From Rhodospirillaceae bacterium (GTDB lineage Bacteria > Pseudomonadota > Alphaproteobacteria > Rhodospirillales > UBA2165): DNA of 64,000 nt. The stretch lies in assembly GCA_018649725.1 (NCBI GenBank), contig JABIHH010000063.1, forward strand, positions 124,001-188,000. Reading direction: 5' to 3'. A model generated the notes under the pieces. It saw nothing but the letters and a program-made list of their open reading frames with translations. It did not search any database and had not been told where the DNA came from. Shown here piece by piece: positions 29,836 through 39,269 of the stretch (the stretch's first letter is position 1; each line of letters begins with the position of its first letter). The translations under genes were made by a program, and so were the position numbers.

Positions 29836-30291
29836 ATGTTACGGCTTTCAAAAAAAATGCTTTTTGCGATAGAGGCGGTTGTGGATATCGCCTATCACGC
29901 CGGTAGCCAACCGGTCCAAAGCCGCGATATTACGCGTCGGCAAGGCATCCCAAGACGCTATTTGGAACAAGCGCTCCAGCAATTGGTACGAGCGAATTTG
30001 CTCACCGGTGTCAGAGGCCCGAGGGGTGGCTACAATTTAGCCCGTGAGCGCCGCCGGATATCGGTTGGTGATATCGTACATGTGATGCGCAATATGGAAC
30101 AATCGACCGATGCGCTTGAAGAAGAGGCAGGCTCGGAGCTTACCCAAACCGTCATCCGTCCGTTATGGCAGGAAATTCAAACTGATATGATGGCGCGGCT
30201 TAACGAGATCTCCATCGATCATCTCTGCCAGCAAGCGCAGGCCAACGGTGTCGTTAGTGAAGGGCGCCAAAGTTTAGATTTCACAATTTAA
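29836..30291 (+). CDS. Rrf2 family transcriptional regulator
   Basis: 151 residues. A winged helix-turn-helix (MLFAIEAVVDIAYHA, QSRDITRRQGIPRRYLEQAL, LLTGVRGPRGGYNLAR) is typical of Rrf2/CymR. The three Cys of IscR-type Fe-S regulators are missing; the only Cys is near residue 133 in HLCQQ. This favours a CymR-like mode that responds to cysteine-synthesis proteins rather than an Fe-S cluster. It is 66 bases upstream of cysK, its probable target. Confidence 0.88.
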   Translation: MLRLSKKMLFAIEAVVDIAYHAGSQPVQSRDITRRQGIPRRYLEQALQQLVRANLLTGVRGPRGGYNLARERRRISVGDIVHVMRNMEQSTDALEEEAGSELTQTVIRPLWQEIQTDMMARLNEISIDHLCQQAQANGVVSEGRQSLDFTI

Positions 30292-30297
30292 TGAAAA

Positions 30298-30314
30298 ATG
30301 CTTAAAACAAGCAT
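30298..30314. promoter_or_regulatory. Palindrome between the Rrf2 gene and cysK
   Basis: ATGCTT and AAGCAT flank a 5-base centre 7 bases after the Rrf2 stop. There is no T-run, so it is a weak terminator or an operator for the regulator. Confidence 0.35.
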
Positions 30315-30357
30315 GGTATTTTAGTCTTTAATAAAATTCAGGGATCGGGAGAACACA

Positions 30358-31326
30358 ATGTCAGATAATACAGGTGAATTTAGAGGCAAGATCTACAACA
30401 ATATTGTTGAAACAATTGGTGCCACACCGTTGGTTCGGCTTGGTCATCTCTCCGAACAGGATGGCTGCAAGGCAGATATCCTTGGCAAATGCGAATTTTT
30501 TAATCCACTTTCCTCGGTGAAAGATCGCATTGGTAATGCCATGATCACTGCCGCTGAAGCGGCGGGGAAACTGACGCCGGGTGCGATAATCGTTGAGCCG
30601 ACATCCGGCAATACGGGTATTGCCCTAGCTTTTGTCGCCGCCGCCCGCGGCTATCGCTTGATCCTCACCATGCCGGAAAGCATGTCGATGGAACGCCGCA
30701 AAATGCTCTATCTTTTGGGCGCTGAGATCGAACTAACACCTGCCGCCAAAGGCATGCCGGGCGCCATCGCCCGCGCAGAAGAAATTCTGGCAGAGCATCC
30801 CGGCGCCTTTATGCCGCAACAATTCAGCAATGACGCCAATCCGGAAATTCACCGCCAGACGACAGCTGAAGAAATCTGGAAAGATACCGATGGTAAGGTC
30901 GATGTTGTCATCTCCGGTGTCGGCACCGGCGGCACGCTGACCGGCATTGCCGAGGTGATCAAGGCCCGCAAGCCTGAGTTCCAAATGATCGCCGTCGAGC
31001 CCGAAGATAGCCCGATCTTGTCGGGTGGTGTTCCGGGTCCTCACAAAATTCAAGGCATAGGCGCTGGCTTTGTGCCCGACAATTTGAATTCAGACGTGAT
31101 CGATGAAGTCATCCAGATCGGCAATGAGACGGCCTTTGCGACAGCCAGACGCACGGCTAAAGTCGAAGGCTTACCGATCGGGATATCATCTGGTGCTGCC
31201 ATCGCTGCTGCCCTTGAAATTGGTGCCCGTCCTGAAATGGCGGGCAAAATGATCGTTGCCATATTGCCGAGCTTTGCCGAGCGCTATTTATCGACCGCTC
31301 TGTTTGACGGGCTTGGCAGCGAATGA
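30358..31326 (+). CDS. cysK: Cysteine synthase A (O-acetylserine sulfhydrylase)
   Basis: 322 residues, preceded by GGGAG. The PLP-binding Lys is in [23 protein letters not shown] binds the substrate carboxylate, and [10 protein letters not shown] binds the PLP phosphate. A Ser that contacts the PLP ring nitrogen is in GISSGAA. It makes cysteine from O-acetylserine and sulfide. It lies between an Rrf2 regulator and a MoeB-like gene, all on one strand. Confidence 0.94.
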   Translation: MSDNTGEFRGKIYNNIVETIGATPLVRLGHLSEQDGCKADILGKCEFFNPLSSVKDRIGNAMITAAEAAGKLTPGAIIVEPTSGNTGIALAFVAAARGYRLILTMPESMSMERRKMLYLLGAEIELTPAAKGMPGAIARAEEILAEHPGAFMPQQFSNDANPEIHRQTTAEEIWKDTDGKVDVVISGVGTGGTLTGIAEVIKARKPEFQMIAVEPEDSPILSGGVPGPHKIQGIGAGFVPDNLNSDVIDEVIQIGNETAFATARRTAKVEGLPIGISSGAAIAAALEIGARPEMAGKMIVAILPSFAERYLSTALFDGLGSE

Positions 31327-31333
31327 TGCGTAG

Positions 31334-32152
31334 ATGTCTCTAAAGAAGCCCCTGACTGACGAACAGGTTGAACGCTACGCCCGACACATTTTGTTGCCCG
31401 AAATCGGTGGCGCGGGTCAGGCTAAAATTCAGGCTGCTAAGGTCTTGGTTGTCGGTGCAGGTGGGCTCGGCGCTCCCGTTATTCAATATTTGGCCGCCGC
31501 CGGTGTCGGCACGCTCGGTATCATCGATGATGATGTCGTCGATCTCAGCAATCTCCAACGCCAAGTTATTCATGCCACCTCCCGGCTGGGTCAGGCCAAA
31601 GTTGCCAGTGCTGAGGCCGCTGTCAAAGAGATCAATCCCGACGTTAACGTAATCACCCACAACCACCGCCTGACCGCAGAAAATGCCCGCGAGCTGATTT
31701 CCAACTATGACATTGTCGCCGATGGCTGCGATAATTTTGCGACCCGTTTCCTGGTGATGGACAGCTGCTATCTCGAGCAAAAAACCCTGGTTTCCGGCGC
31801 TATTTTACGCTTTGACGGTCAGCTGAGTGTGTTCAAGCCTCATGCGAGAACGGCTAACGATGCACCCCATGAATTTCCGTGCTACCGCTGTCTTTACCCC
31901 GAAGCCCCGCCGCCCGACATGATCCCTACCTGCGCCGAGGCGGGCGTATTAGGTGCTCTATGCGGCGCCATTGGCTCGCTCCAGGCAGCCGAAGTTATAA
32001 AAGAGATAACAGGTGCCGGAGAAAGCCTCGCCGGCTCGCTCATCATATTTGACGGCTTACGTACGGAATTTCGCAAAATAAAAATCAAGCCCGACCCCAA
32101 ATGCCGGCTGTGCAGCGACCACGCCACAATCAAAGACCTTTCGGCCCATTAA
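31334..32152 (+). CDS. moeB: MoeB/ThiF/HesA family adenylyltransferase
   Basis: 272 residues. The nucleotide-binding motif GAGGLGAPVIQYLAAAG is near 37-53, followed by DDDVVDLSNLQRQ and the Arg of the active site. Zinc ligands are CYRCLYP and CRLCSDH. The candidate catalytic Cys is in PTCAEAGVLG. It adenylates the C-terminal Gly of a ubiquitin-like sulfur carrier (MoaD or ThiS) for molybdopterin or thiamine synthesis. It has no rhodanese domain. Which carrier it serves cannot be told. Confidence 0.88.
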   Translation: MSLKKPLTDEQVERYARHILLPEIGGAGQAKIQAAKVLVVGAGGLGAPVIQYLAAAGVGTLGIIDDDVVDLSNLQRQVIHATSRLGQAKVASAEAAVKEINPDVNVITHNHRLTAENARELISNYDIVADGCDNFATRFLVMDSCYLEQKTLVSGAILRFDGQLSVFKPHARTANDAPHEFPCYRCLYPEAPPPDMIPTCAEAGVLGALCGAIGSLQAAEVIKEITGAGESLAGSLIIFDGLRTEFRKIKIKPDPKCRLCSDHATIKDLSAH

Positions 32153-32171
32153 TTGTAATTAAGATGCCTTT

Positions 32172-33179
32172 TTAAAGCAGGGTTTCCAGCACGCGGTTGG
32201 GAGCTTTGTGACCATCGATGAAGCTTTTGGCGTTGACTATCACGCGCTCACCCATCGCGACGCGGCCTTCAATTGTAGCTGAGCCCAAATGCGGCAGGAT
32301 CACGACGTTTTCCATATCGAAAAATTTGGGGTGAATGTCAGGCTCATTTTCAAAGACATCCAATCCCGCGCCGGCGATGGCGCCAGATTCCAATAAGCCA
32401 ACCAAGGCCGTTTCATCAATAATATTACCACGCGACGTGTTCACGACATAACAATGCGGCTGCATCAGTTTGAGACGGCGCTCAGACAACAGATGATAGG
32501 TTGCGGGCGTCGACGGACAAGTCACGACAATAATATCCATGTGGGCCAGCATCTGATCAAGGCTTTCCCAATAGGTAACCTCCAACTTTGCTTCCAGATC
32601 TTCGGCGACGCGATTGCGATTGTGATAATGACAGGCGAGGCCAAACCCTTTGGCCCGCTCAGCTACCGCCGTGCCAATACGGCCCATGCCGATAATGCCA
32701 AGGCGTTTGCCATTAATACGGTTGCCCATCATGTATGTCGGAGTCCAGCCGGTCCATTGTTTTGCGCGCACAATACGCTCGCCCTCACCCATCCGGCGCG
32801 GCGTCATAAGAACAAGCGCCATGGTGAGGTCAGCGGTATCTTCGGTCAGCACATCGGGCGTATTGGTGACGATAATGCCTCTGGCCGCGGCGGCGGTAAG
32901 ATCAATATGTTCAACACCGGCACCAAAATTAGCGATCATCTTAAGCTGATCACCCGCTGAGTTAATCACTTCAGCATCAACGTTGTCGGTTACCGTGGGG
33001 ACGAGAATTTCTGCCGATTGCACCGCCATGATCAATTCTTCATGGGTGAGCGCGACATCGTCCAAATTGAGGCGCGTGTCAAAAAGCTCCATCATCCGGG
33101 TTTCTACGGCATCGGGTAGCTTACGGGTAACGACGACTTTGTATTTACCCCGAGCGATCTCCGCATCATTTTCTGGCAC
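32172..33179 (-). CDS. D-isomer-specific 2-hydroxyacid dehydrogenase (glyoxylate/hydroxypyruvate reductase type)
   Basis: 335 residues from GTG 33179, chosen because GGGGAG lies 10 bases upstream. A TTG at 33218 would extend it by 13 residues. The NAD-binding motif is GMGRIGTAVAERAKGFG. The catalytic Arg is in VNTSRGNIIDE, the Glu in FENEPDIHP, and the His in LPHLGSAT. It reduces glyoxylate or hydroxypyruvate, or oxidises D-2-hydroxy acids. It is divergent from the SH3 protein, a common alphaproteobacterial pairing. Confidence 0.9.
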   Translation of the reverse strand: MPENDAEIARGKYKVVVTRKLPDAVETRMMELFDTRLNLDDVALTHEELIMAVQSAEILVPTVTDNVDAEVINSAGDQLKMIANFGAGVEHIDLTAAAARGIIVTNTPDVLTEDTADLTMALVLMTPRRMGEGERIVRAKQWTGWTPTYMMGNRINGKRLGIIGMGRIGTAVAERAKGFGLACHYHNRNRVAEDLEAKLEVTYWESLDQMLAHMDIIVVTCPSTPATYHLLSERRLKLMQPHCYVVNTSRGNIIDETALVGLLESGAIAGAGLDVFENEPDIHPKFFDMENVVILPHLGSATIEGRVAMGERVIVNAKSFIDGHKAPNRVLETLL

Positions 33180-33338
33180 TTGGCTGGTTCTCCCCAATTT
33201 GGTAACTGGCAATACCAATAAGAACGGCTTTTGTCCATACTTGTGGCCCTTTTTTGAGCTGATTTAATGCCACGTTAAGATTATCAAAATATAGTGTCGG
33301 GATAATAAATTGGAAGTTTTCAGCCAGAACTCGAGATC

Positions 33339-33881
33339 ATGATTTTAAAACTCAAAAGAATACGCCTTATTTTCTGTGCCATTTTGATCGGCATGATGTC
33401 CGTCTCTAATTTTCCGGCACCGGCGGCGACCCGGGCACAAGCACAGGCACCGGCAGCCTCAACCGGCAAACCGTTACCACGCTTTGTCTCGCTTAGAGCC
33501 GATGAAGTCAATTTGCGCACCGGTCCGGGAGTGCGTTATCCCGTTGAATGGGTCTATCAAAGCAAAAATCTGCCGGTCGAGGTCATCGCCGAGTTTGGCA
33601 CCTGGCGCAAGGTCCGCGATGTCCAGGGCGCGCAAGGCTGGATCCATCAAAGCATGCTGAGCAACCGGCGTATGTTTGTCGTCATCGGACAAATGCGCAC
33701 CATCCGCAAGCGAGATAATTCCAAATCACCCCCGGTGGCCAAACTTGAAACCCGTGTGATCGGTGAGCTCAAACAATGTCCGGAAGGCACTGGCTGGTGT
33801 AAAGTATCCACCGGTGGTTATGAAGGCTGGCTCCGGCGCGTCGAGTTTTGGGGGGTTTATCCCAGAGAGATGATTAAGTGA
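33339..33881 (+). CDS. Exported bacterial SH3-domain protein
   Basis: 180 residues. A signal peptide occupies about residues 1-30 (LIFCAILIGMMSVSNF). A Pro/Ala-rich linker follows. Two SH3-like units follow: the first around VNLRTGPGVRYPVEWVY to GAQGWIHQSML, the second around CPEGTGWCKVSTGGYEGWL. Such proteins are periplasmic and thought to bind peptidoglycan; no enzyme activity is evident. Two Cys in the second unit may form a disulfide. Confidence 0.85.
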   Translation: MILKLKRIRLIFCAILIGMMSVSNFPAPAATRAQAQAPAASTGKPLPRFVSLRADEVNLRTGPGVRYPVEWVYQSKNLPVEVIAEFGTWRKVRDVQGAQGWIHQSMLSNRRMFVVIGQMRTIRKRDNSKSPPVAKLETRVIGELKQCPEGTGWCKVSTGGYEGWLRRVEFWGVYPREMIK

Positions 33882-33921
33882 GATGATTGGGTAGAGTTTG
33901 GTGCCAGTCACCTAATTAACT

Positions 33922-34015
33922 CCCGTCATTCCGGCGCAGGCCGGAATCCAGAAAAGTTAAATCAAAGCTAATCAGATCGAAGACTGGATCCTGGATCAAG
34001 CCCAGGATGACCCAG
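33922..34015. repeat. Intergenic palindromic repeat of the CGTCATTCCGG type
   Basis: The left half carries CCCGTCATTCCGG, GCAGGCCGGAATCCAG, and the right half CTGGATCAAGCCCAGGATGAC; the halves are roughly inverted copies around an AT-rich centre. This is a very common dispersed intergenic repeat in alphaproteobacteria. It lies between the convergent SH3 and DUF3501 genes. Confidence 0.7.
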
Positions 34016-34040
34016 ATTTTTATCGGCTTTTTGGATTATC

Positions 34041-34628
34041 CTAAGCGAAATCTTCCGCCAAGGCGGCGCGGGACTCTTCTGACAACACCGTCATATGACC
34101 GTATTTGGGATGATTGATGCCGACCGTTACGCGCGCGTTGTCTGCTTTGAATTTGGTAATTTGATCAGCGGAAAAATTGAAATGGACGAACTGAACAGAG
34201 GAGGCTTTGCCGTCCGCAGTGGTGCGGTCGACATCTTGCTCCGGAATTGCCGTAACGGGCTCACCCGCGATCTCAATGGTCATGCAGTCTTCTACGCCAC
34301 CGAGACCGGCTAAAAAGGCGCTTCGAATATCGGCATTGTCGATTTCAAACATAATGGTTGCCACCAACTCGCTGCCTTTTGGAATGAGCGGGTTATAGGC
34401 TTCAAGCTCATCTACCAGTTGGGCGTCGCCGCCTTTTTCGATGCGCAGCATTTCCTGGACCTGATACCACATGGTGTCATACGACTCGAAATAAAACGTC
34501 GCATAGGGGCCAACCGCTACGCGGCGGAGTTTCTTTTTCGCCACGATTTCTGCGCGGCGGGTTTCCCGGATCTTTTCATAATCTGGAAGGTCGAGAATAT
34601 CGTCTGCGGTAAGTTCGGTCTGAGCCAT
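34041..34628 (-). CDS. DUF3501 family protein
   Basis: 195 residues from ATG 34628. The start shares a base with the stop of the upstream Fe-S oxidoreductase (TAATG), so the two are translationally coupled. The sequence (ADDILDLPDYEKIRETRR at the start, FYFESYDTMWYQVQEMLR in the middle) matches DUF3501, which nearly always occurs with an HdrB-like Fe-S protein and a rubrerythrin. The function of the family is unknown. Confidence 0.85.
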   Translation of the reverse strand: MAQTELTADDILDLPDYEKIRETRRAEIVAKKKLRRVAVGPYATFYFESYDTMWYQVQEMLRIEKGGDAQLVDELEAYNPLIPKGSELVATIMFEIDNADIRSAFLAGLGGVEDCMTIEIAGEPVTAIPEQDVDRTTADGKASSVQFVHFNFSADQITKFKADNARVTVGINHPKYGHMTVLSEESRAALAEDFA

Positions 34629-35983
34629 TATTTTAAAAGTCCATAAGCATGCGCGAATATCTGGATCGGGTGTTGAACCGATTTAATCGTCGCGGCTTTA
34701 TTTTCATCATCGAGTTTTTCTATGCCCTGCATCATATGTTCGCGGGCGAGTGGGCATTCAGAAACAACATACGCCGCGTCATTTTCGCCAACTTGCTCCA
34801 GAGCTTTTCGGGCCGCCGGGCGACCAATTTTCAAAGCGACTTCGAAATTTTCTTTTTTCACACCCCAGGCGCCGCCGTGACCGGAGCAGCGCTCGATCAC
34901 CTCGACCTGGGCATCTGGTATAAGGCGCAGCATTTCTGCGGCTTTGGGTCCCATGTTCTGGGCCCGGGCATGACACGCCAAATGTAAACTGACCGGTCCG
35001 TCGAGCTTTGCCAGCCCGTCGGCCAAGCCATCTTGTTTGGCAATATCGACAATGTATTCGGTCGCATCAAAGGTTGCCTCACTGAGGCGCTTGACGTTTT
35101 CATCTTCGGGAAGAATGAGCGGCCATTCAAATTTCAGCATCAAAGCACAAGAGGGCACAAGTGCGACAATGTCATAGCCTTTGTCGATCCACTGAACGAG
35201 CTCGGCCGATACTTTCTTGGCATTCTCCGCTACGCGCGCGATGTCGCCTTGCTCAAGCTGCGGCATGCCACAGCAAGACGGGTAGACGACTTCCGTCTCG
35301 ACGCCATTTTTAGCTAAGATCGCCTGGGTGGCTTCACCAATCTCGGGGTTATTGTAATTCACAAAGCAGGTCGCATAGAGCGCTGCTTTACGTGATTTGG
35401 ATTCAGTTACCGGTGGCGCGGCGCGTTTCTCAAATGGTTTGCCGGTAAATTCCGGCAAATAGGCCTCTTTGTGAATACCAGCGACACTTTCCATAACCGG
35501 ACGGGTTAGCCCATTGCCGAGCTTGCTGGCCCAATTGGCGAGACCCGCGACGGGAGCGGCCAGCTTTCCATTGCGATCGGTTTCGGTAATTTGGCGATGG
35601 GCAAAACTGGTTTTGCCCCCATTAGATTTTCCTGCAAATTCCATTGCCCGATAGCGCAACATCAAATGCGGAAAATCGAGATCAAATTCATGCGGCGGCA
35701 CATACGGACATTTGGTCATGAAGCACATGTCACAAAGCGTGCAGGCATCGACCGCCGGTTTAAAATCTTTGCTGTCGACGGTGTCGAGCTCACCGCTGTC
35801 AGACTCATCGATCAGGTCAAACAGACGCGGGAAACTGTCACATAAATTAAAGCAGCGACGACAGCCATGGCAGATATCAATAACCCGCCTGAGCTCAACA
35901 TCGATTTTTTCGGGATCTGTAAAATCAGCTTCCTGCCAGGGTATTTGATGGCGTGTTGGAGCTTCTAAACTGCCTTCAGACAT
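34628..35983 (-). CDS. Fe-S oxidoreductase, heterodisulfide-reductase/GlpC-like
   Basis: 451 residues. Two [4Fe-4S] motifs are at the N-terminus: CHGCRRCFNLCDSFP near 34-48 and CTLCDMCFMTKCP near 82-94. Two Cys-rich CCG domains follow, one with SCCGMPQLEQGD and one with CHARAQNMG and ERCSGHGGAWG. This is the arrangement of GlpC and HdrB-like electron-transfer subunits. There is no membrane helix. Coupling to DUF3501 and the nearby rubrerythrin suggests a peroxide- or redox-stress electron-transfer system; its electron donor is unknown. Confidence 0.88.
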   Translation of the reverse strand: MSEGSLEAPTRHQIPWQEADFTDPEKIDVELRRVIDICHGCRRCFNLCDSFPRLFDLIDESDSGELDTVDSKDFKPAVDACTLCDMCFMTKCPYVPPHEFDLDFPHLMLRYRAMEFAGKSNGGKTSFAHRQITETDRNGKLAAPVAGLANWASKLGNGLTRPVMESVAGIHKEAYLPEFTGKPFEKRAAPPVTESKSRKAALYATCFVNYNNPEIGEATQAILAKNGVETEVVYPSCCGMPQLEQGDIARVAENAKKVSAELVQWIDKGYDIVALVPSCALMLKFEWPLILPEDENVKRLSEATFDATEYIVDIAKQDGLADGLAKLDGPVSLHLACHARAQNMGPKAAEMLRLIPDAQVEVIERCSGHGGAWGVKKENFEVALKIGRPAARKALEQVGENDAAYVVSECPLAREHMMQGIEKLDDENKAATIKSVQHPIQIFAHAYGLLK

Positions 35984-36012
35984 GGGACATTACCGTGTGT
36001 AAAATTATAAAC

Positions 36013-36047
36013 AAAAAAATAAAAGGGGGACCCGCGCTGGATCCCCC
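36013..36047 (-). terminator. Intrinsic terminator after rubrerythrin
   Basis: On the minus strand GGGGGA (36047-36042) pairs with TCCCCC (36030-36025) around an 11-base loop and is followed by TTTTATTTTTTTG. It separates rubrerythrin from the Fe-S oxidoreductase gene, allowing partial read-through. Confidence 0.8.
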
Positions 36048-36093
36048 AATTCATTTTAAATAACCGGCCTATATTCAAAGACCGCTATTCAAA

Positions 36094-36513
36094 TTAGTCG
36101 AGCGTATCCAAAGCTTTTTGGAAACGGCCTGCATGAGACTTTTCAGCCTTAGCAAGAGTTTCAAACCAATCAGCAATTTCGTCAAAACCTTCTTCGCGAG
36201 CGGTTTTAGCCATGCCGGGATACATGTCGGTATATTCGTGGGTCTCACCAGCAACAGCAGCTTTTAGATTTAGTGCCGTTGTGCCAATTGGCTCACCCGT
36301 TGCCGGATCACCGGTTTCTTCGAGATATTCCAAATGACCGTGCGCATGGCCGGTTTCACCTTCCGCAGTTGAACGGAAAACAGTTGAAACATCGTTGTAG
36401 CCTTCGACATCTGCTTTCTGAGCGAAATAGAGATAGCGACGGTTTGCTTGTGATTCACCCGCAAATGCGTCTTTCAAATTTTGTTCTGTACCAGTTCCTT
36501 TAAGTGAAGGCAT
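36094..36513 (-). CDS. Rubrerythrin-type ferritin-like diiron protein
   Basis: 139 residues, preceded by a very strong AGGAGG. It is a four-helix ferritin-like domain with the metal-binding Glu/His pattern ([54 protein letters not shown]). The C-terminal rubredoxin domain of classical rubrerythrin is absent, so an outside electron donor is needed; the neighbouring Fe-S oxidoreductase is a candidate. It probably reduces hydrogen peroxide. Confidence 0.9.
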   Translation of the reverse strand: MPSLKGTGTEQNLKDAFAGESQANRRYLYFAQKADVEGYNDVSTVFRSTAEGETGHAHGHLEYLEETGDPATGEPIGTTALNLKAAVAGETHEYTDMYPGMAKTAREEGFDEIADWFETLAKAEKSHAGRFQKALDTLD

Positions 36514-36593
36514 AAGACCCCTCCCTCCTTTTCTAAGTTTAAATTTAAGTCTTTTAAATTTCGATAGCCCTGCGGCTAGCTAATTACACAATG

Positions 36594-36640
36594 ACTATGA
36601 GGATATAAAAAAAGAGAGTCAACTATTTTTTTGAATAGTT
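36594..36640 (-). promoter_or_regulatory. Rubrerythrin promoter with overlapping palindrome
   Basis: On the minus strand TTGACT (36622-36617), a 17-base spacer and CATAGT (36599-36594) form a promoter. A palindrome with arms AACTATT and AATAGTT (36621-36640) overlaps the -35 box by two bases and could be an operator for Irr, whose gene lies next door, or another peroxide/iron regulator. Confidence 0.5.
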
Positions 36641-36675
36641 CCAAAAATAGCCACAACCCTCTGTTTCTAAGTTGT

Positions 36676-37095
36676 TTATCTGTTATTTTTTACGCGAACA
36701 ATAACATCAATTCGGCTGACTTCCTGACCAGCGGCAATCGCCGGCAAGCCCGTTAAACCGATTGAGTCCTCTTCGATATCCATCAATTCACGACTATCTT
36801 CATTGAAGATGTGATGGTGGTCCGAAATATTGGTGTCAAAATAGCTACGACCAGAATCGACAACAATTTCTCGCAACAAATTGGCTTCATTAAACTGATG
36901 CAGCGTATTGTAGACGGTCGCCAATGACACGCGCACATTTGCGTCCAAGGCTTCACCGTGCAGAATTTCAGCTGTTACGTGACGGTCATGGCTGTCGAAG
37001 AGTAATTTCGCCAAAGCAAGGCGTTGACGGGTGGGCCGAAGACCGGCGTTCCGCAAACGATCAAGAGCATGGCTATAGGGGCGTACTTTATCCAT
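36676..37095 (-). CDS. irr: Iron response regulator Irr (Fur family)
   Basis: 139 residues from ATG 37095; a TTG 4 codons upstream is ignored. The winged helix is in LRPTRQRLALAKLLF to VSLATVYNTLHQFNEANLL. SDHHHIFNED carries the His triplet that binds heme in Irr proteins. The N-terminal heme regulatory Cys-Pro motif of rhizobial Irr is absent. Irr represses iron-using and heme genes under iron limitation in alphaproteobacteria. It sits between fabI and rubrerythrin on one strand. Confidence 0.88.
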   Translation of the reverse strand: MDKVRPYSHALDRLRNAGLRPTRQRLALAKLLFDSHDRHVTAEILHGEALDANVRVSLATVYNTLHQFNEANLLREIVVDSGRSYFDTNISDHHHIFNEDSRELMDIEEDSIGLTGLPAIAAGQEVSRIDVIVRVKNNR

Positions 37096-37124
37096 AAGAA
37101 TTACCAACTTTCTAGTTTTGATTC

Positions 37125-37153
37125 ATTATAGATAAGGAATAACCCTAACAAAA
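37125..37153 (-). promoter_or_regulatory. Possible promoter of irr
   Basis: TATAAT (37130-37125) on the minus strand is a perfect -10 hexamer. A TTTTGT hexamer lies 17 bases upstream (37153-37148) as a weak -35. The leader would be about 25 bases. Confidence 0.4.
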
Positions 37154-37196
37154 TCAAGGTTTATATTGATAATCTTGTATTATTTTAAGAAGCGCG

Positions 37197-37997
37197 CTAC
37201 TCGCCTGTTAAATAAGGCATACCGATAATGTTGTAGCCGGAATCAACGTGATGGGTTTCCCCCGTAACACCGCTGCCCAAATCGCTGAGCAGATAAAGCG
37301 CCGTGCCACCAAGCTGTTCCAGGGTGACAGATTGACGAAGCGGCGCATTGGCTTCTGCAATATTATAAATCTTGCGGGCCCCGCCGATGGCACTACCGGC
37401 CAAGGTCCGCATCGGGCCGGCGGAAACCGCATTAACGCGAATGCCGTCCGGGCCAAGATCAGCGGCGAGGTAACGAACGCTCGCCTCAAGGGCCGCTTTA
37501 GCAACGCCCATGACGTTGTAATTCGGCAGCACGCGTTCCGCGCCATAATAAGTCAGCGTGATCATGCTACCGCCCTTATCCTTCATCAAAGGATAGGCGG
37601 CTTGGGCGACGGACGTAAACGAGAAGCAGGAGATGCTCATGGTGCGGGCGAAGTTTTCGGCGCTGGTATCAACATAGCGCCCGCTGAGTTCCTCTTTATC
37701 GGAATAGGCCAGGGAATGAACGACAAAATCAAGCGAGCCCCAATCGTTGCCCAAACGATCAAAGACGGCTTGTAAGCTGCCGTCCTCTTCAACATCGCAT
37801 TGCAAAACAATGTCCGAGCCGACGCTTTCGGCCAAAGGCTGCAAGCGTTTTGCAAAAGCTTCACCCTGATAGGTAAAGGCAAGTTCCGCGCCGGCATCTG
37901 CCAAGGTTTTTGCAATACCCCAAGCGATTGAGCGCTCATTAGCGACACCCATAATGAGGCCGCGCTTACCGTTCATGATTCCTGAGGTTTCAGTCAT
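37197..37997 (-). CDS. fabI: Enoyl-ACP reductase (NADH)
   Basis: 266 residues. It is an SDR-type fold: GLIMGVANERSIAWGIAK binds NADH, and the catalytic pair is in YNVMGVAKAALE with a further Tyr in TLTYYGAER. The terminal GETHHVDSGYNIIGMP is family-typical. It catalyses the last reduction in fatty acid elongation. It is the third gene after fabA and fabB, 6 bases from fabB. Confidence 0.95.
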   Translation of the reverse strand: MTETSGIMNGKRGLIMGVANERSIAWGIAKTLADAGAELAFTYQGEAFAKRLQPLAESVGSDIVLQCDVEEDGSLQAVFDRLGNDWGSLDFVVHSLAYSDKEELSGRYVDTSAENFARTMSISCFSFTSVAQAAYPLMKDKGGSMITLTYYGAERVLPNYNVMGVAKAALEASVRYLAADLGPDGIRVNAVSAGPMRTLAGSAIGGARKIYNIAEANAPLRQSVTLEQLGGTALYLLSDLGSGVTGETHHVDSGYNIIGMPYLTGE

Positions 37998-38003
37998 CTA
38001 TTT

Positions 38004-39227
38004 TTATGCGTCTAGCTTAGTGAAAACGAGGCACGCATTGGTGCCGCCAAAGCCAAAGCTGTTGGACAAGGCACATTTAATATCGACATCATCCATGCGC
38101 TCCAACACGATCGGCATATCACCGACCTCAGGTTCCAGATCTTCAATATGCGCCGACGCACAAATGAAATCATTGTCCATCATCAGCAAAGAATAGATCG
38201 CTTCTTGCACCCCGGTCGCACCCAAGGAATGCCCGGTTAGAGATTTGGTTGAGTTGAAATAGGGCAGTGTATCGTAGTCTTTGAAGACTTCACGAATACC
38301 AGCTAATTCTTTAACATCGCCGACCGGCGTCGAGGTGCCATGAGTATTGATGTAATCCACAGGCCTATCGACAGTCGCCAGGGCCTGCTGCATACAGCGC
38401 ACACCGCCTTCGCCGGATGGTTGAACCATATCGAAGCCGTCTGAATTAGCTCCATAGCCGGAGAGTTCGGCATAAATTTTTGCGCCGCGCGCCTTGGCGT
38501 GTTCGTATTCTTCAACCACAACAACGCCGCCGCCGCCGGCAATGACAAAGCCGTCGCGATTTTCATCAAAGGCGCGAGAAGCGGTCTCAGGCGTATTGTT
38601 ACGACCGGAAGAGAGCGCCGGCATGGCATCAAACATGACGGACATGCCCCAGCCTAATTCCTCGCCGCCGCCTGCAAAGACAATATCTTGTTTGCCCCAT
38701 TGGATCATTTCAGCTGCGTTGCCGACACAATGCGCCGAAGTTGAGCAGGCCGAGGTGATCGAATAATTGACGCCCTTAATTTTAAACGGCGTTGCAAGCG
38801 TTGCCGAATTTGTCGACGACATCGTGCGCGGTACCATAAACGGACTGACTTTTTTAGGTCCCCGGTTGCGCGCCGTATCAGCGGTCTCGATTAGATTAAT
38901 CACCGAAGGTCCGCCAGAGCCCATGATCAAGCCGGTGCGCTCGTTTGAAACTTCATCTTCGCTAAGCCCGGCATCATCAATAGCTTGTTGCATGGCGATA
39001 TAATTATAGGCCGCGCCTTCACCCATGAAGCGGCGCACGCGGCGATCGACATGTTCGGTCACATCAATGTCCGGCTTGCCCCATACCTGGCTGCGGAAAC
39101 CCATTTCAGCAAATTCTTCGGAGAAAGTAATACCCGACTTCCCATCACGCAAAGACGTGAGGACTTCTTCTTTATTGTTGCCAATGCAGGAAACAATACC
39201 AATTCCGGTGATGACTGCTCTTCTCAC
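38004..39227 (-). CDS. fabB: 3-oxoacyl-ACP synthase I
   Basis: 407 residues. The catalytic Cys is in [14 protein letters not shown] near 163, the two His in [11 protein letters not shown] and TGHSLGATG. The pairing with fabA and the sequence identify the unsaturated-fatty-acid condensing enzyme FabB rather than FabF. It elongates cis-3-decenoyl-ACP made by FabA. Confidence 0.95.
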   Translation of the reverse strand: MRRAVITGIGIVSCIGNNKEEVLTSLRDGKSGITFSEEFAEMGFRSQVWGKPDIDVTEHVDRRVRRFMGEGAAYNYIAMQQAIDDAGLSEDEVSNERTGLIMGSGGPSVINLIETADTARNRGPKKVSPFMVPRTMSSTNSATLATPFKIKGVNYSITSACSTSAHCVGNAAEMIQWGKQDIVFAGGGEELGWGMSVMFDAMPALSSGRNNTPETASRAFDENRDGFVIAGGGGVVVVEEYEHAKARGAKIYAELSGYGANSDGFDMVQPSGEGGVRCMQQALATVDRPVDYINTHGTSTPVGDVKELAGIREVFKDYDTLPYFNSTKSLTGHSLGATGVQEAIYSLLMMDNDFICASAHIEDLEPEVGDMPIVLERMDDVDIKCALSNSFGFGGTNACLVFTKLDA

Positions 39228-39269
39228 AATACCCTCTTTCTTTTTAGAATCTACTATTGGGTTTATATC

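Noticed and set aside
32454-32960. 168-codon plus-strand frame opposite the 2-hydroxyacid dehydrogenase
   Set aside because: Antisense shadow of a well-conserved gene.
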